From: Sediminibacterium ginsengisoli | GTDB lineage: Bacteria; Bacteroidota; Bacteroidia; Chitinophagales; Chitinophagaceae | Reading direction: 5' to 3' | NCBI RefSeq assembly: GCF_900167075.1 | Contig: NZ_FUWH01000010.1 | Coordinates: 1 to 64,000, forward strand | DNA length: 64,000 nt | Shown: positions 37,003 through 46,620 of the stretch, one piece after another | How positions within the stretch are numbered: position 1 is the first letter of the stretch | Layout: each line of letters opens with the position of its first letter | Position numbers and translations under genes: made by a program | The notes under the pieces: model-generated | Databases searched by the model: none | The model's input: only the letters and a program-made list of their open reading frames with translations | Told to the model about the DNA's origin: nothing

Positions 37003-38376
37003 TCATGCTATTTCCTGCGCCAGTTTCAATTGGTTCAATGTTGCAGGTTCGAGCGCATCGCCGAGTGTGGCATCTTCGGGTGCGATAGAATCAAGCACAA
37101 TATTTACCGCATAGACCATTCTTTCATCATTCTTTTTCTTGAGGTAGCTGTCTGCTTTACCCTGGAAAAACATTTTCTGCGCGCTTTGCGACCAGGCAGC
37201 GTCATCAGCTTCGCCTTCGTCAACAGAATCCCAGGGCGCTGAAAAATTAAACGAATCGGCCAGCAATTTTTTCAGTTCGGCTTTAAGTTCGTTATTGCCG
37301 CCATTCAGCAGGTAAGTGTACGGATCAGTGCGCCAGAATGTGTTTACACCCTGGATATCCCATTCAAACGTACTCATAAAATGACGCGCATAAATATGCC
37401 GCCATGTTGCGGCTGGTATTTCAACACGTATATCTACCAATACAGGTAATAGTGAAACAGCTTCGCCTTCTTTCAGTGTTTTTGCAAGCATACTGAACTT
37501 CAGGTGTGTTTTGGGTTTCTGTGGCGGTTTCCTGACCCCAACCTGAAGTCCGCCCTGAACATCCAGCCAGTTTGCACTTCGTTTTTTTACTGATTTATCG
37601 CCATGCATGTACCATACATTATTGTCGAATTCAGGATCGTCAACATTATTCATACTATTCAGGCCTGCTGTGATCGTATTCAACTCTGCTGCAATAAAAG
37701 CATCAGTATCCGCATCGTAATTTCGCTCCCTGCTAACGGCCACGCCACTCGGCAATGCACTGGACGTAATCATCCCCGTAAGACGTTTCATACTTTCCGC
37801 TGCGCCTCTGAGCAATAAAGACATGGGCGTTTCAGTCACTACCCCGTTGCCGTTATCTTCCACCTGCGGATCAAACCTGTTCTCTGCACCCTGCATCTGG
37901 TTTCCACGACCGGGCACAACGTTGGCGGGCATGTTAACCATTGCGTGCTTTAATAATGCGGAAGACAATCCGGCCAGGTTATCCGTATCATCAGGAAGAA
38001 CATTTTGCAAGGCAGTCGCAAATGCATCCAACGCAGCTACAGTATCTACCCATACAGAATCACCTGATTTAAGTATTTTAATGATATTGTAAGTATCTGC
38101 AAATTTTTTCAATGTATCCTGAGGAATGATATGATCCATCTGCACATCATCTTCTGCAATGCCATTCTGGTTTCCTCTGCGCTCAGCATTATACGCATCA
38201 GGAAATACACCTTGTATTACAGGATCAGTAACAGGCGTATGCTTCAGTGAGCTGTTTTCTTTCTGTTGAATCACAGGAACGGCCGGCAATGAAATGCCAG
38301 TATTACCTGCAATACTGGTTGCCGAAGCCGTTGTACCTCCTTTTTTCTGAGCAGTGGATTGTATCTGTGCTTCCAT
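37003..38376 (-). CDS. Candidate toxin/cargo protein with VIQ-type leader
   Basis: A 457-residue protein without signal peptide. ATG at 38376 is used; a GTG lies one codon upstream. The first ~60 residues are low-complexity with SLPAVPVIQQKE and TDPVIQGVFPD, the style of leaders on DUF4157-type eCIS cargo of Bacteroidota. The next segment has DDVQMDHIIPQDTLKKF, which could be a nuclease-like or zinc-binding motif. The C-terminal half has ATWRHIYARHFMSTFEWDIQ and FWRTDPYTYLLNGG, which are reminiscent of HxxxRH toxin motifs. The catalytic type is not identified. A protein with a similar leader is at 58541. The terminus is convergent with the esterase-like gene, 15 bp apart. Confidence 0.65.
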   Translation of the reverse strand: MEAQIQSTAQKKGGTTASATSIAGNTGISLPAVPVIQQKENSSLKHTPVTDPVIQGVFPDAYNAERRGNQNGIAEDDVQMDHIIPQDTLKKFADTYNIIKILKSGDSVWVDTVAALDAFATALQNVLPDDTDNLAGLSSALLKHAMVNMPANVVPGRGNQMQGAENRFDPQVEDNGNGVVTETPMSLLLRGAAESMKRLTGMITSSALPSGVAVSRERNYDADTDAFIAAELNTITAGLNSMNNVDDPEFDNNVWYMHGDKSVKKRSANWLDVQGGLQVGVRKPPQKPKTHLKFSMLAKTLKEGEAVSLLPVLVDIRVEIPAATWRHIYARHFMSTFEWDIQGVNTFWRTDPYTYLLNGGNNELKAELKKLLADSFNFSAPWDSVDEGEADDAAWSQSAQKMFFQGKADSYLKKKNDERMVYAVNIVLDSIAPEDATLGDALEPATLNQLKLAQEIA

Positions 38377-38489
38377 CACTTATACTTTGCCGGTCTGAAG
38401 ATCATTTGCAGCATTAAACGCATGCATACGAGCTCTTTTTAAAAGAATAATTGACAATCACTTGAATTTCAAAATTCAGTTTTGTCAAA

Positions 38490-38654
38490 ATGTTCATAAC
38501 AAATGAAGCAGTTAAAATCCAGAGGGTGATACAATTTACAAAGGCAGGTTCGTATTTGCAAGTTTCAGATCATGCACAGCCGGATAACAACTGCATGGAA
38601 CTGCTTACCCTATTACAAGAGCAGGTTTTAAAAATATTTTGCGTAGTCAAATAG
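38490..38654 (+). CDS. Possible 54-residue leader protein
   Basis: ATG at 38490 opens MFITNEAVKIQRVIQFTKAG and ends CVVK at TAG 38652-38654. Its last codons overlap the -33 element and first operator half-sites of the following arsR gene. Its composition looks protein-like (LLTLLQEQVLKI), but no family is recognised. It may be a remnant of a regulator. Confidence 0.35.
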   Translation: MFITNEAVKIQRVIQFTKAGSYLQVSDHAQPDNNCMELLTLLQEQVLKIFCVVK

Positions 38655-38684
38655 CTACATATATATTTGTAGCCAAATAACTTC
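38638..38684 (+). promoter_or_regulatory. Promoter and ArsR operator of module 1
   Basis: TTTG at 38638-38641 and TATATTTG at 38662-38669 are spaced 20 bp apart, an ideal Bacteroidota promoter. Half-sites GTAGT (38643), GCTAC (38654), GTAGC (38669) and a poor ACTTC (38680) are spaced 6, 10 and 6 bp, alternating in orientation. The GCTAC/GTAGC pair encloses the -7 box, so a bound dimer would block transcription. The module 2 promoter at 61691 has exactly the same geometry. Confidence 0.85.
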
Positions 38685-38687
38685 ACT

Positions 38688-39008
38688 ATGAATCTCAGAC
38701 GCGACGTATTCCAGGCCATTGCCGATCCCACACGAAGGGCCATCCTGACGCTGGTAGCCACCCAGGCCATGACGGCCGGTGCCATTGCTGCCAATTTTGA
38801 TACCGCAAGACCTACAGTTTCAAAACACCTGCAGATCCTGACGGAATGTGAATTATTGCAACCATCTCAAACAGGCAGGGAAATCCATTATCATTTAAAT
38901 GCCCGGAAAATGAAAGAGATCGCCGATTTCATCGAGCCATTCCGCAATATGTGGGACGATCGTTTCAACAAACTGGAATCGATCATGAAAAAATACAAAA
39001 CGAAATAA
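38688..39008 (+). CDS. ArsR-family repressor, module 1
   Basis: A 106-residue winged-helix protein: [20 protein letters not shown], then [22 protein letters not shown] as the recognition helix and [17 protein letters not shown] as the wing. It lacks the CxC metal motif of ArsR/SmtB metal sensors and belongs to the group paired with SRPBCC (AHSA1) proteins. Its TAA is 1 bp before the next ATG, so translation is coupled. It probably represses itself through the operator at 38643-38684. Confidence 0.93.
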   Translation: MNLRRDVFQAIADPTRRAILTLVATQAMTAGAIAANFDTARPTVSKHLQILTECELLQPSQTGREIHYHLNARKMKEIADFIEPFRNMWDDRFNKLESIMKKYKTK

Positions 39009-39009
39009 T

Positions 39010-39474
39010 ATGGAAAGGAAAACAAAGATCCGGGCTGAAGAAAACTGCCAGGAACTGATCATCACAAGGGAATTCGACCTTCCTGTTGAGCTGCTTTTCA
39101 AAGCCTATGAAGATCCTGAGATCGTTGCCCAATGGATGGGGACAAAAGTAATACAGCTGGAAAACAGGAAACACGGCAGCTGGCGGTTCGAAACTTCGCA
39201 TAATGGACAGGTTATGTTCAGCGCCAATGGCGTGATCCTTGATTTCGTTCCGGAACAGAAAATTACGCGCACTTTCGAAATGGAAAACAGTCCCTTCCCT
39301 GTTCAGCTGGAATTCCTGGAGTTTGAAAAACTCACAGCCGATACCAGCAAACTGACCATGCAGATCATTTTCAAATCCGTCGCCTTCCGTAACCAGTTAC
39401 TTCAAATGCCGTTTGCGAATGGATTGAATATGGCACACGACCGCTTACAGGCGATCCTCAGCGGACTTCAATAA
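39010..39474 (+). CDS. SRPBCC/AHSA1-family protein, module 1
   Basis: A 154-residue START-like protein with IITREFDLPVELLFKAYEDPEIVAQWMG at the N-terminus, a GSWRFETSHNGQ strand pair and a long C-terminal helix (NQLLQMPFANGLNMAHDRLQAIL). These proteins form a hydrophobic pocket; the ligand is unknown. It is co-transcribed with the ArsR gene. Confidence 0.9.
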   Translation: MERKTKIRAEENCQELIITREFDLPVELLFKAYEDPEIVAQWMGTKVIQLENRKHGSWRFETSHNGQVMFSANGVILDFVPEQKITRTFEMENSPFPVQLEFLEFEKLTADTSKLTMQIIFKSVAFRNQLLQMPFANGLNMAHDRLQAILSGLQ

Positions 39475-39533
39475 AACAGCATGAACAAACAGATCTGATA
39501 GCAAAAAATCATTTCCCGTTAAATAGTTATCAA

Positions 39534-40127
39534 ATGGCAAATCCTACCCACCCCAAAGTAGACCTGTTCCTCGCCAAAGCTTCCAAATGGAAAGACGAGA
39601 TGAGCTTACTGCGCGAGATCGTACTTGGCGCAAAAGAGCTGGCCGAGGATTATAAATGGATGCATCCCTGCTACACCCTTGAAGGGAAAAATGTTGTACT
39701 GATCCATGGTTTTAAAGAATACTGCGCACTGCTGTTTCACAAAGGCGCCCTGATGAACGATCCGGAAGGGATACTGATTCAGCAGACGGAGAACGTACAA
39801 TCAGCCCGCCAGCTCAGGTTTACAGATCTCAGCAAAATCAGGAAACAGAAAGCGCTGATCAGATCCTATATCAATGAAGCCATTGCCGTTGAAAAAGCAG
39901 GCTTAAAAGTTACATTGAAACAAACAGCCGATTACTCAATCCCCGAAGAATTCCAGGAAAAACTGGCTAAAAACACTGCTTTGCATAAAGCGTTCAAAGC
40001 TTTAACTCCCGGACGGCAACGCGCCTATTTATTTTATTTCTCCCAGGCAAAACAATCCAAAACCAGGGTAGCGAGAATTGAAAAATATATTCCGGCTATT
40101 CTGGAAGGAAAAGGGCTTGATGACTGA
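39534..40127 (+). CDS. DUF1801/YdeI-like protein
   Basis: A 197-residue protein. Residues 10-125 form a DUF1801 domain (LREIVLGAKELAEDYKWMHPCYTLEGKNVVLIHGFKEYCALLFHKGAL). The C-terminal part IPEEFQEKLAKNTALHKAFKALTPGRQRAYLFYFSQAKQSKTRVARIEK is the YdeI/OmpD-associated helix set. The fold is SCP2/frataxin-like; the function is unknown. It follows the SRPBCC gene by 59 bp and may be in the same operon. Confidence 0.88.
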   Translation: MANPTHPKVDLFLAKASKWKDEMSLLREIVLGAKELAEDYKWMHPCYTLEGKNVVLIHGFKEYCALLFHKGALMNDPEGILIQQTENVQSARQLRFTDLSKIRKQKALIRSYINEAIAVEKAGLKVTLKQTADYSIPEEFQEKLAKNTALHKAFKALTPGRQRAYLFYFSQAKQSKTRVARIEKYIPAILEGKGLDD

Positions 40128-40216
40128 CAGGCAGACACATAAAACCGGCACGGAAGTCTGACATTCACGAATTACCGGAAATAATCATATCTTAATATGG
40201 ACCAAGCTATGAACTG

Positions 40217-42088
40217 ATGAAACATCTACTGATCCGGAGTTCGCTGACAATGTTGTTCGTCCTGGTTCTGTCTTTTGCCAACGCTCAGTCAGATGAGGCA
40301 ACAACCCTCACCCGTTCTTTAAACCACTTCAATGACAGTCTGCGCTACATTGATGCGCTGAACCGCATTGCTATGCTTTCCTATGAAAAAAGCATTGATA
40401 CAACTTTTGTTTATACCATACGTGCAAGGGCGGCAGCCGACAGGCTCAGGTATGAAAAGGGGAAAGCCGATGCGCTCAACAATCTGGGTATTGTATACGA
40501 TATCAAAGGAAATCTTCAGCTGGCGCTCAAATATTATGATGAAGCCAATGATATTTACAGGAAGCTGAAAGATACAGCCAATATTGTGCAGACACTGATG
40601 AATATTGCCATGGTCTATAAGGAGATCGGCAAAGATGAACGTGCTGTTCAACGTTTCGAGGCAGCACTGGAAAATGGACGGCATCTGCAAAAGGATTCCA
40701 TTACAGCCCTCGTGATTTATAATTTCCTGCTTCAATACCCGCAGCGTTTTAACAGGTTGCAGGCCAGAAACGCGATTAAAAAAGCCCGGGATATCGCAAG
40801 CCGCTATCAGGATGAGCGGACTATGATCGCCATTGACCAGCTGGTTGCCGACGATCTGCTGGATCATGGGCAGCAGGCTGCCGGTTTCGCATTACTGGAT
40901 AGTTCGATAGACCGTGCACACAGAAAAGGGCTTTTTTATGTAAGCATGGACATGCTGATCGATATGGGTGACAGGCTCGCAACAACAGCGCCAGCAAAAG
41001 CTGAAGCCTATTACCGGCGCGGACTCGATCTTGCCCTCAGTAACGGCTACCTGATCTACAGCAGGATAATGACCAGAAAACTGTTCGAATTATCTGCATC
41101 AGGCAAAAACGGACAAAAAGCGGCGCTCTATGGTCAGCAACTGATCGCACTCAACGATGAGCAGGAAAAACTCGACAATGCATCCGGCATTGATTATCTT
41201 GATTATGTGGTCAAAGATCAGCAGCTTAAAACATTATCTATCAAATCCGATTACCAGGCTACCCTGCTCCTGCTGATTACTATTTTGTGCCTGATCGCAC
41301 TCATTGCCATATTACTCATAAGACGTTCATTATTGAAGACCCGGAAGCTGAATGCCCGCATTGTAGAACAAAACCAGCAGATGCGGCAGACACTTGGCGC
41401 ATTGGAGCAAAGCCAGGCCGACAATACGCGTATGATGCAGATCGTGGCACACGACCTTCGTAACCCTATTAGCGCCATTACTTCCGCAGTTTCCCTGATG
41501 CTGGAAAATGAACCTGCGGATGATGAGCGTGAGATGCTTGAGCTCATCCTTACGTCCGGCAATAACTCACTTGCACTCGTCAATGATCTACTGCAAGTCA
41601 ATACACATACCGCAGATATGGTTATTCAGCATATAGATCTTGACCGGTTGCTGCATTATTGCGTTGACCTGTTAAAAAGCAAAGCTTCCGGTAAAAAGCA
41701 GCAGCTGACACTGCAAAGCATGGCGCTCATTGTACCGGCCAACCAGGAAAAACTCTGGCGGGTAATCAGTAACCTGATAGGCAATGCAATCAAGTTCAGT
41801 CCTGAAAACAGTACTATTACCATTACCCTGCAAAAACAGAACGAACATGCAGTCATATCGGTGCGTGATCACGGTATAGGTATCCCTCCGGAACTGAGCA
41901 GTCAGATTTTCGACATGTTTACAAAAGCGCGGCGGCACGGAACTGCCGGTGAACAACCATTCGGACTCGGACTGGCCATCTCAAAACAGATCATGGAAGC
42001 TCATGGAGGGCGCATCTGGTACGAAACCCCTGAAGATGGCGGAACTATATTCTGGCTTGAATTGCCATTACACGGCAAAACACAGTAG
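40217..42088 (+). CDS. TPR-containing sensor histidine kinase
   Basis: A 623-residue membrane kinase. Signal peptide (residues 1-23, FVLVLSFANAQ), periplasmic TPR repeats (~60-330; KADALNNLGIVYDIKGNLQLALKYY, IAMVYKEIGKDERAVQRFEAAL), then a membrane helix (LLLLITILCLIALIAILLI) and a short coiled coil. The HisKA box is MMQIVAHDLRNPISAI and the HATPase has NLIGNAIKFS, DHGIGIP and GLGLAISKQIMEAHGG. No response regulator is adjacent, so it is an orphan kinase. It has the same layout as the one at 55357. Confidence 0.93.
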   Translation: MKHLLIRSSLTMLFVLVLSFANAQSDEATTLTRSLNHFNDSLRYIDALNRIAMLSYEKSIDTTFVYTIRARAAADRLRYEKGKADALNNLGIVYDIKGNLQLALKYYDEANDIYRKLKDTANIVQTLMNIAMVYKEIGKDERAVQRFEAALENGRHLQKDSITALVIYNFLLQYPQRFNRLQARNAIKKARDIASRYQDERTMIAIDQLVADDLLDHGQQAAGFALLDSSIDRAHRKGLFYVSMDMLIDMGDRLATTAPAKAEAYYRRGLDLALSNGYLIYSRIMTRKLFELSASGKNGQKAALYGQQLIALNDEQEKLDNASGIDYLDYVVKDQQLKTLSIKSDYQATLLLLITILCLIALIAILLIRRSLLKTRKLNARIVEQNQQMRQTLGALEQSQADNTRMMQIVAHDLRNPISAITSAVSLMLENEPADDEREMLELILTSGNNSLALVNDLLQVNTHTADMVIQHIDLDRLLHYCVDLLKSKASGKKQQLTLQSMALIVPANQEKLWRVISNLIGNAIKFSPENSTITITLQKQNEHAVISVRDHGIGIPPELSSQIFDMFTKARRHGTAGEQPFGLGLAISKQIMEAHGGRIWYETPEDGGTIFWLELPLHGKTQ

Positions 42089-42104
42089 ACATAACTGCCC
42101 TAAA

Positions 42105-44936
42105 CTATTGCTGCTTTGGTTTCTCCGCAGCTTTTTTCTGCTCTTCCAGGAGCGCGGCATCGGCGGCTTCTTTTTTGTCGTCATCGTCTGCATCTTCATC
42201 GGTTTCTTTCAATTGATCCGATGCCCGTCCGCGCCTGATCTTCACTACCGGTTTCTCCTGCGTGCCCGTTACACTCAGCGGAATACCAAAAATGCCGAAC
42301 GGCGGTAACCCGAGTCTTGCTTGGAGATTAAGCCTGCCATCGAAGCTTGCCTGGCCTTCAAATCTCGGCCGGAAACCTGCCACACGGAGCTTGAACCGTT
42401 CGATGGTAATGATATTGCGGGCAATTTTTGTTTTGATATCAACCTTTGAAAGATCAGGGTTATTGATCTTGTCCCTGCCGGTAGTATTACTGATGGCCGA
42501 GAACAATTTCAGTCCATACACTTTGATCTTCTTCAGCGACAGCACCCCGCCTCCTTTCAGCGATGAAAAGATCGGGTACATATTATCATTCAGCATCCCG
42601 CTTAACCGGTAATCGAGCGCAACGGTTCCTGAAGCCTTACCGGCCGCAGTGGCCATCTCCCGGAACAACCTGATCTCTTTGTATGCTTTCTGTATGTCGA
42701 ATTCATCAGCGGTGATATGATAATCGAATGCCGCCCGTTTTTCATTGATACTTGCATAAGATGCCGTCATGTTAACCGGCACATCTATCAGCCTGAATGC
42801 AGCTTTACTGATGGTCAGTTTTCCGTTCTTTACCGTTGTTACCGATTCGCAGTTATCAAGGCGGAGACCGTTATAACTGATCCTGCCTGCATTTACATTG
42901 AACTGCATGTCCAGGTTCGCCGGAATCATCACCACTCCTGAGGCTGGCGGCGGCGTTTTCTGTACCTGTGCCACAGAATCTGCTGATGCAAAGGCCATCA
43001 GTTCATCCACGTAGAGATCCGGTGTATACATATTCCATCTGCCCTGCAATACCGCGCCATCCTGCAATGCATAATTGATGATATTATTCACATAGCCATT
43101 CAATGTTACATTGGTATTGCCATAACGCATGAGGAGCTTATCAGCCACCAGCTTGTCGTCTTTGATATGGAAAGCACCCGACCGTACCAGGAATGGCTTG
43201 GGGAATGAATTAGACCGCAACCTGATCTCATGCAATACAAGCGTTCCTTTGTTATGGAGTTTGTTATACCTTTTTGCTATTGCATCGGCCTGCGTGCCCT
43301 GAAGACTGAGATCCGTTTCTATTTTTCCTTTCAGGTCATACCCTTCTACCGCAAAAAGCCTGTAGAGCTTGCCCAGATCAAGTACGCCCTTTGACCGGAT
43401 ATTGTAAGACAGGTTATCAAAATTCTCCAGTTTACTGGCAAGTGTAAAGTCCTGCCCGTCGAACTTCAATGTTACGGGTTTGATATTCACGCGCAGGTCG
43501 CTTGTTGTTCCTTTTGTATTGAACACATCGGCACTCACATGCAGATCAGTTAGCGGTACCGGGTAATAGCCTGTTTTTATATAACCGTCTTTCAACTCCA
43601 TCGATACATTGGATACCGGGAACTGCCTGGCCTTCTTATCGTAAGTACCGTTGAAATTTCCTTTCACTGCAAACAGGCCTTTAATCAGCATCGTACTGTC
43701 GAGCGACAAAGTCTCGTACCACTTACCGAGATCAAGATGCGCATTGATATTTCCATTGATAAACGGTTTCGACATCCCTTTCTCTTCTATCGCAGCGCTG
43801 ATCTCATCCGCTCCCATTTTCGCATGCAGGGTATCGATCTTCACAGTCATTTGTTCCATATTCAGCTGTGGCATGGCAAAGTGAAAATTAACCTGGATAT
43901 CCTCAACCGGTTCAGCCATGTTTTTCGCAGCAACTGAACCGTTTTTTACATTCATGGAGAAAGCGAGATCCGGAGCCATATTTTTCGATGCTACATAATC
44001 GCCTTTCAGTTCAGCGGCCATTGTCACTTCTCCTTTTACGGTGGTTCTGTCGAGCCAGGTTACCGCGGCTGGCGGCAAAGCGGTGAAAAGATTTTTAAAT
44101 TCCGTTGACGGCGATGTGAGGGAGAAGTTCATCCGGTAACCGTCTTTCAGGAAATCAAAGCTGCCCTTGAACTGAACCGGCAGCTGGTTGATCCGGAGGT
44201 TATTCTCCTGGAAGATCAGCGCCAGTGAGCTGGTATTGATCTGTGTAACGAGTTTGGCATCGAGGTTTTTGTTTTCCAGAAAACTTTGTCCGCCATAACT
44301 CAGACTGAAGCCTTCCATTTTAATCCTGGATGCGAGATCGAAAATAGCTTTACTCAGATCGCCCTTGCCGAGATAGTCGAGCCTGCTGGCATTGATCCTG
44401 ATGGGAATGGATCTGTCGTCGTATACCAGTTCGCATTCATCGATCTGGATGCGTTCCAGCTTCAGTGCTGCGGATGAGGTATCTGCGTTTTTTTCTTTGG
44501 CAGCGGCCTGTTTCGGCGCATAAATATTGTAATTGGGTCGTCCCTGTTCGTCAACCAGTATATGGAGTTTACTTTGGGTCAGGTATATTTCGCCGATGCG
44601 TAATGTTTTACCGAAAATGCTTGCAAGGTTAACACCCAGTGCAATTTCTTTTCCTGCCACCAGTGTATCCTGCCTGAATGGTGCAGAGCCTTTGAGGCTA
44701 ACATCGTATAAGGTAAGGGTGAGTGAAGGAAAATGATTAAAGAAGGATAAGCGTGCTTTGGAAAAATTCAGTTCTGCCTCGATGGACTGGTTGGCCCACT
44801 GCTTGATCTTGTCTGAAACGTAGGAAGGAAAAAGATAAGGAAGCAGGAACATCAGCGCCAATATGGACAAAAGGCTGATACCGGTATACTTTAATGTCTT
44901 GGCTACGATCTTCCGAATGCGTTTTCCTGTTCCCAT
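42105..44936 (-). CDS. AsmA-family membrane-anchored protein
   Basis: A 943-residue protein with one N-terminal helix (ISLLSILALMFLLPYLFPSYV) followed by a very long beta-rich periplasmic chain in the AsmA/YhdP pattern: FSKARLSFFNHFPSLTLTLYDVSLKG near the start and SLKKIKVYGLKLFSAISNTT near the end. AsmA-like proteins form hydrophobic grooves that move phospholipids toward the outer membrane. The C-terminus is charged (DEDADDDDKKEAADAALLEE). It is convergent with the kinase gene and ends 16 bp from it. Confidence 0.9.
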   Translation of the reverse strand: MGTGKRIRKIVAKTLKYTGISLLSILALMFLLPYLFPSYVSDKIKQWANQSIEAELNFSKARLSFFNHFPSLTLTLYDVSLKGSAPFRQDTLVAGKEIALGVNLASIFGKTLRIGEIYLTQSKLHILVDEQGRPNYNIYAPKQAAAKEKNADTSSAALKLERIQIDECELVYDDRSIPIRINASRLDYLGKGDLSKAIFDLASRIKMEGFSLSYGGQSFLENKNLDAKLVTQINTSSLALIFQENNLRINQLPVQFKGSFDFLKDGYRMNFSLTSPSTEFKNLFTALPPAAVTWLDRTTVKGEVTMAAELKGDYVASKNMAPDLAFSMNVKNGSVAAKNMAEPVEDIQVNFHFAMPQLNMEQMTVKIDTLHAKMGADEISAAIEEKGMSKPFINGNINAHLDLGKWYETLSLDSTMLIKGLFAVKGNFNGTYDKKARQFPVSNVSMELKDGYIKTGYYPVPLTDLHVSADVFNTKGTTSDLRVNIKPVTLKFDGQDFTLASKLENFDNLSYNIRSKGVLDLGKLYRLFAVEGYDLKGKIETDLSLQGTQADAIAKRYNKLHNKGTLVLHEIRLRSNSFPKPFLVRSGAFHIKDDKLVADKLLMRYGNTNVTLNGYVNNIINYALQDGAVLQGRWNMYTPDLYVDELMAFASADSVAQVQKTPPPASGVVMIPANLDMQFNVNAGRISYNGLRLDNCESVTTVKNGKLTISKAAFRLIDVPVNMTASYASINEKRAAFDYHITADEFDIQKAYKEIRLFREMATAAGKASGTVALDYRLSGMLNDNMYPIFSSLKGGGVLSLKKIKVYGLKLFSAISNTTGRDKINNPDLSKVDIKTKIARNIITIERFKLRVAGFRPRFEGQASFDGRLNLQARLGLPPFGIFGIPLSVTGTQEKPVVKIRRGRASDQLKETDEDADDDDKKEAADAALLEEQKKAAEKPKQQ

Positions 44937-45060
44937 AAGCAGTTTGTAGTGCAGGTTGCCGGATGTCCGGACAACGATGCAAAATTAAGCCACAACCTGC
45001 AAAAAACACCAGGATTACCGGCGATCACGGACATTAATGCGATCAGTAAGCTTTATCAGG

Positions 45061-46314
45061 TTACTTCTCGGCGAGCAACTCATTCACCGTATCGTTGAAT
45101 TCATGGATGAATTTCCCGTATTCGGCACCTGTTGCGGGGCCGCTGAAACCGGTATGGATCTTTCTCACCTGCCCTTTCCTGTCGATAAAAAGAGTGGTGG
45201 GAAAAGAAAGGAAATTATCCAATGCGGGCAATGATGCTGTTACTGCTTTCTTATCGGCAACACCGCCCAGCAAAAGCGGATATTTCAGGTTATATCTCCG
45301 GGAAAAACGATCGAACACTTTCTTTACATTCCCGCGGCTTGTATCGCGTTCATACTGCAGGGCAACTACTTCAACACCCCGCGACCTGTTTTTTTCGTAC
45401 CAGGGAGCAAGAAATGCGGCTTCATCCATACAGTTAGGGCACCAGGTACCGCCAATGGTAACCACCAGTACCTTACCTGCGAAGCGCTGATCGGCCGTAC
45501 TCACAAGATCACCTTTTGCATCAGGAAAACTGAACTGCAGTGACGAGGTTTCTTTCTTCAGCCGTGTAAGCGTATAAGCATCCGGCAAAGAAGCCTTATC
45601 GTTTAAAGCAGCAACGAAAGGCTGACCTCCGCGTGCGGTTACGATCTCCCCTTTGATACTGCCGTCCTCCTGAACAGTTGCCTTGTAATAAACCGGCCCG
45701 GAACCAATAAAAGAAGAGAGCGCAATATCCCGGCCTTCAATCATACCGTCGAGATAACGGGAATCACCGGTTACACGCAGGAAAGTAGCCTGCAGACGAT
45801 TCCCCTCCTGCCTGAAAATACCCACTGCTTTTTCTTCTTTCCCGCCAGCCTGCTGAAAGACCACATCATATCGCCCGGAAATATCCTTTACAGGTAAAGT
45901 ACCTGTTTCAATAAAACGGAAGTTACCGCCTTTGGCAGCTTCAAATAAGGTACCACTTCCCCGTTTATCCACCCGGCGCAAAACACCGGTTAAACGATTA
46001 CCGTCAACTGCAAACGCGAGTTCATTATCGAATAATGAAAGTGGAATAAATGCAGAATCGCCGCTGATATTCAGGTTGCCTGTGGCAAACTTCTCATCAC
46101 CATTAACAAGGTAAACTTCGAGCGCTTTACCGGAAGGCCTGATCTCAAAATTAAAAGGCACTTCCACACCCGGACGCAAATGAAAAACACCCCTCCATTT
46201 ACCGGGCAGCACAGTACTTAGTGTTGACGGATCATACACACCGGCTTTGCTGCCAGAGGCAAACAGCGCCATAACGGAAATGAACAGGAGAAAAGGTTGT
46301 CGCACAAATTTCAT
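45061..46314 (-). CDS. TlpA-like thioredoxin-fold protein with N-terminal lipoprotein-type beta domain
   Basis: A 417-residue exported protein; the ATG at 46314 opens the signal peptide (MKFVRQPFLLFISVMALFAS). Residues ~30-240 form a beta domain of repeated strands; residues ~265-415 are thioredoxin-like with the active site GGTWCPNCMDEAAFL, then VVALQYERDTSRGNVKKVF and TTLFIDRKGQVRKIHTGF. It is probably a periplasmic thiol reductase/oxidase of the TlpA/ResA type. The longer frame upstream is the tRNA-Cys gene read as protein and is excluded. Confidence 0.9.
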   Translation of the reverse strand: MKFVRQPFLLFISVMALFASGSKAGVYDPSTLSTVLPGKWRGVFHLRPGVEVPFNFEIRPSGKALEVYLVNGDEKFATGNLNISGDSAFIPLSLFDNELAFAVDGNRLTGVLRRVDKRGSGTLFEAAKGGNFRFIETGTLPVKDISGRYDVVFQQAGGKEEKAVGIFRQEGNRLQATFLRVTGDSRYLDGMIEGRDIALSSFIGSGPVYYKATVQEDGSIKGEIVTARGGQPFVAALNDKASLPDAYTLTRLKKETSSLQFSFPDAKGDLVSTADQRFAGKVLVVTIGGTWCPNCMDEAAFLAPWYEKNRSRGVEVVALQYERDTSRGNVKKVFDRFSRRYNLKYPLLLGGVADKKAVTASLPALDNFLSFPTTLFIDRKGQVRKIHTGFSGPATGAEYGKFIHEFNDTVNELLAEK

Positions 46315-46334
46315 AACAAATCGGTTATAAGTTG

Positions 46335-46405
46335 ACGCCGCGGATGGACTCGAACCATCGTATAAGGTTTTGCAGACCTCGACCTCGCCACTCGGCCACA
46401 CGGCT
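46335..46405 (-). tRNA. tRNA-Cys (GCA)
   Basis: On the minus strand the anticodon arm AGGTCTGCAAAACCT gives anticodon GCA. The T arm is GATGGTTCGAGTCCATC. The acceptor pairs GCCGTG with CGCGGC with one G-U pair; the outermost pair looks mismatched, so the ends may be off by a base. CCA is not encoded. It lies 20 bp upstream of the TlpA-like gene on the same strand. Confidence 0.88.
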
Positions 46406-46461
46406 ATAAGTTTTGCTTCTCTGGTATTACCCGGGAATCAATAGTCTATCATTTTAGTAGA

Positions 46462-46469
46462 CAAATATA
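46462..46469 (-). promoter_or_regulatory. -7 box TATATTTG upstream of tRNA-Cys
   Basis: Matches TAnnTTTG on the minus strand, 56 bp before the tRNA. No good -33 element is visible. Confidence 0.4.
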
Positions 46470-46620
46470 GTAAAGGATTGTCTTCTTTGCGTTTTTAATA
46501 CCTATTTTTTATCGGATCAGCAGTATTGGTTTACGGAAAATCAGTACAGGAAGCCCGCCAGCAAAGGCATGGCACAACTTTTTTGCCCATAAAACATTAC
46601 TAACCTTTAAATTTTATGTT

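Larger units (their letters stand above)
38377..38687. other. Intergenic region with small ORF and arsR promoter
   Basis: The 311-bp region holds the 54-codon frame at 38490-38654 and the operator-promoter of the ArsR module. The first ~110 bp are AT-rich, and no feature is seen in them apart from the leader of the minus-strand gene. Confidence 0.5.

Noticed and set aside
46315..46401. N-terminal extension of the TlpA-like protein
   Set aside because: The extension is tRNA-Cys read as codons.
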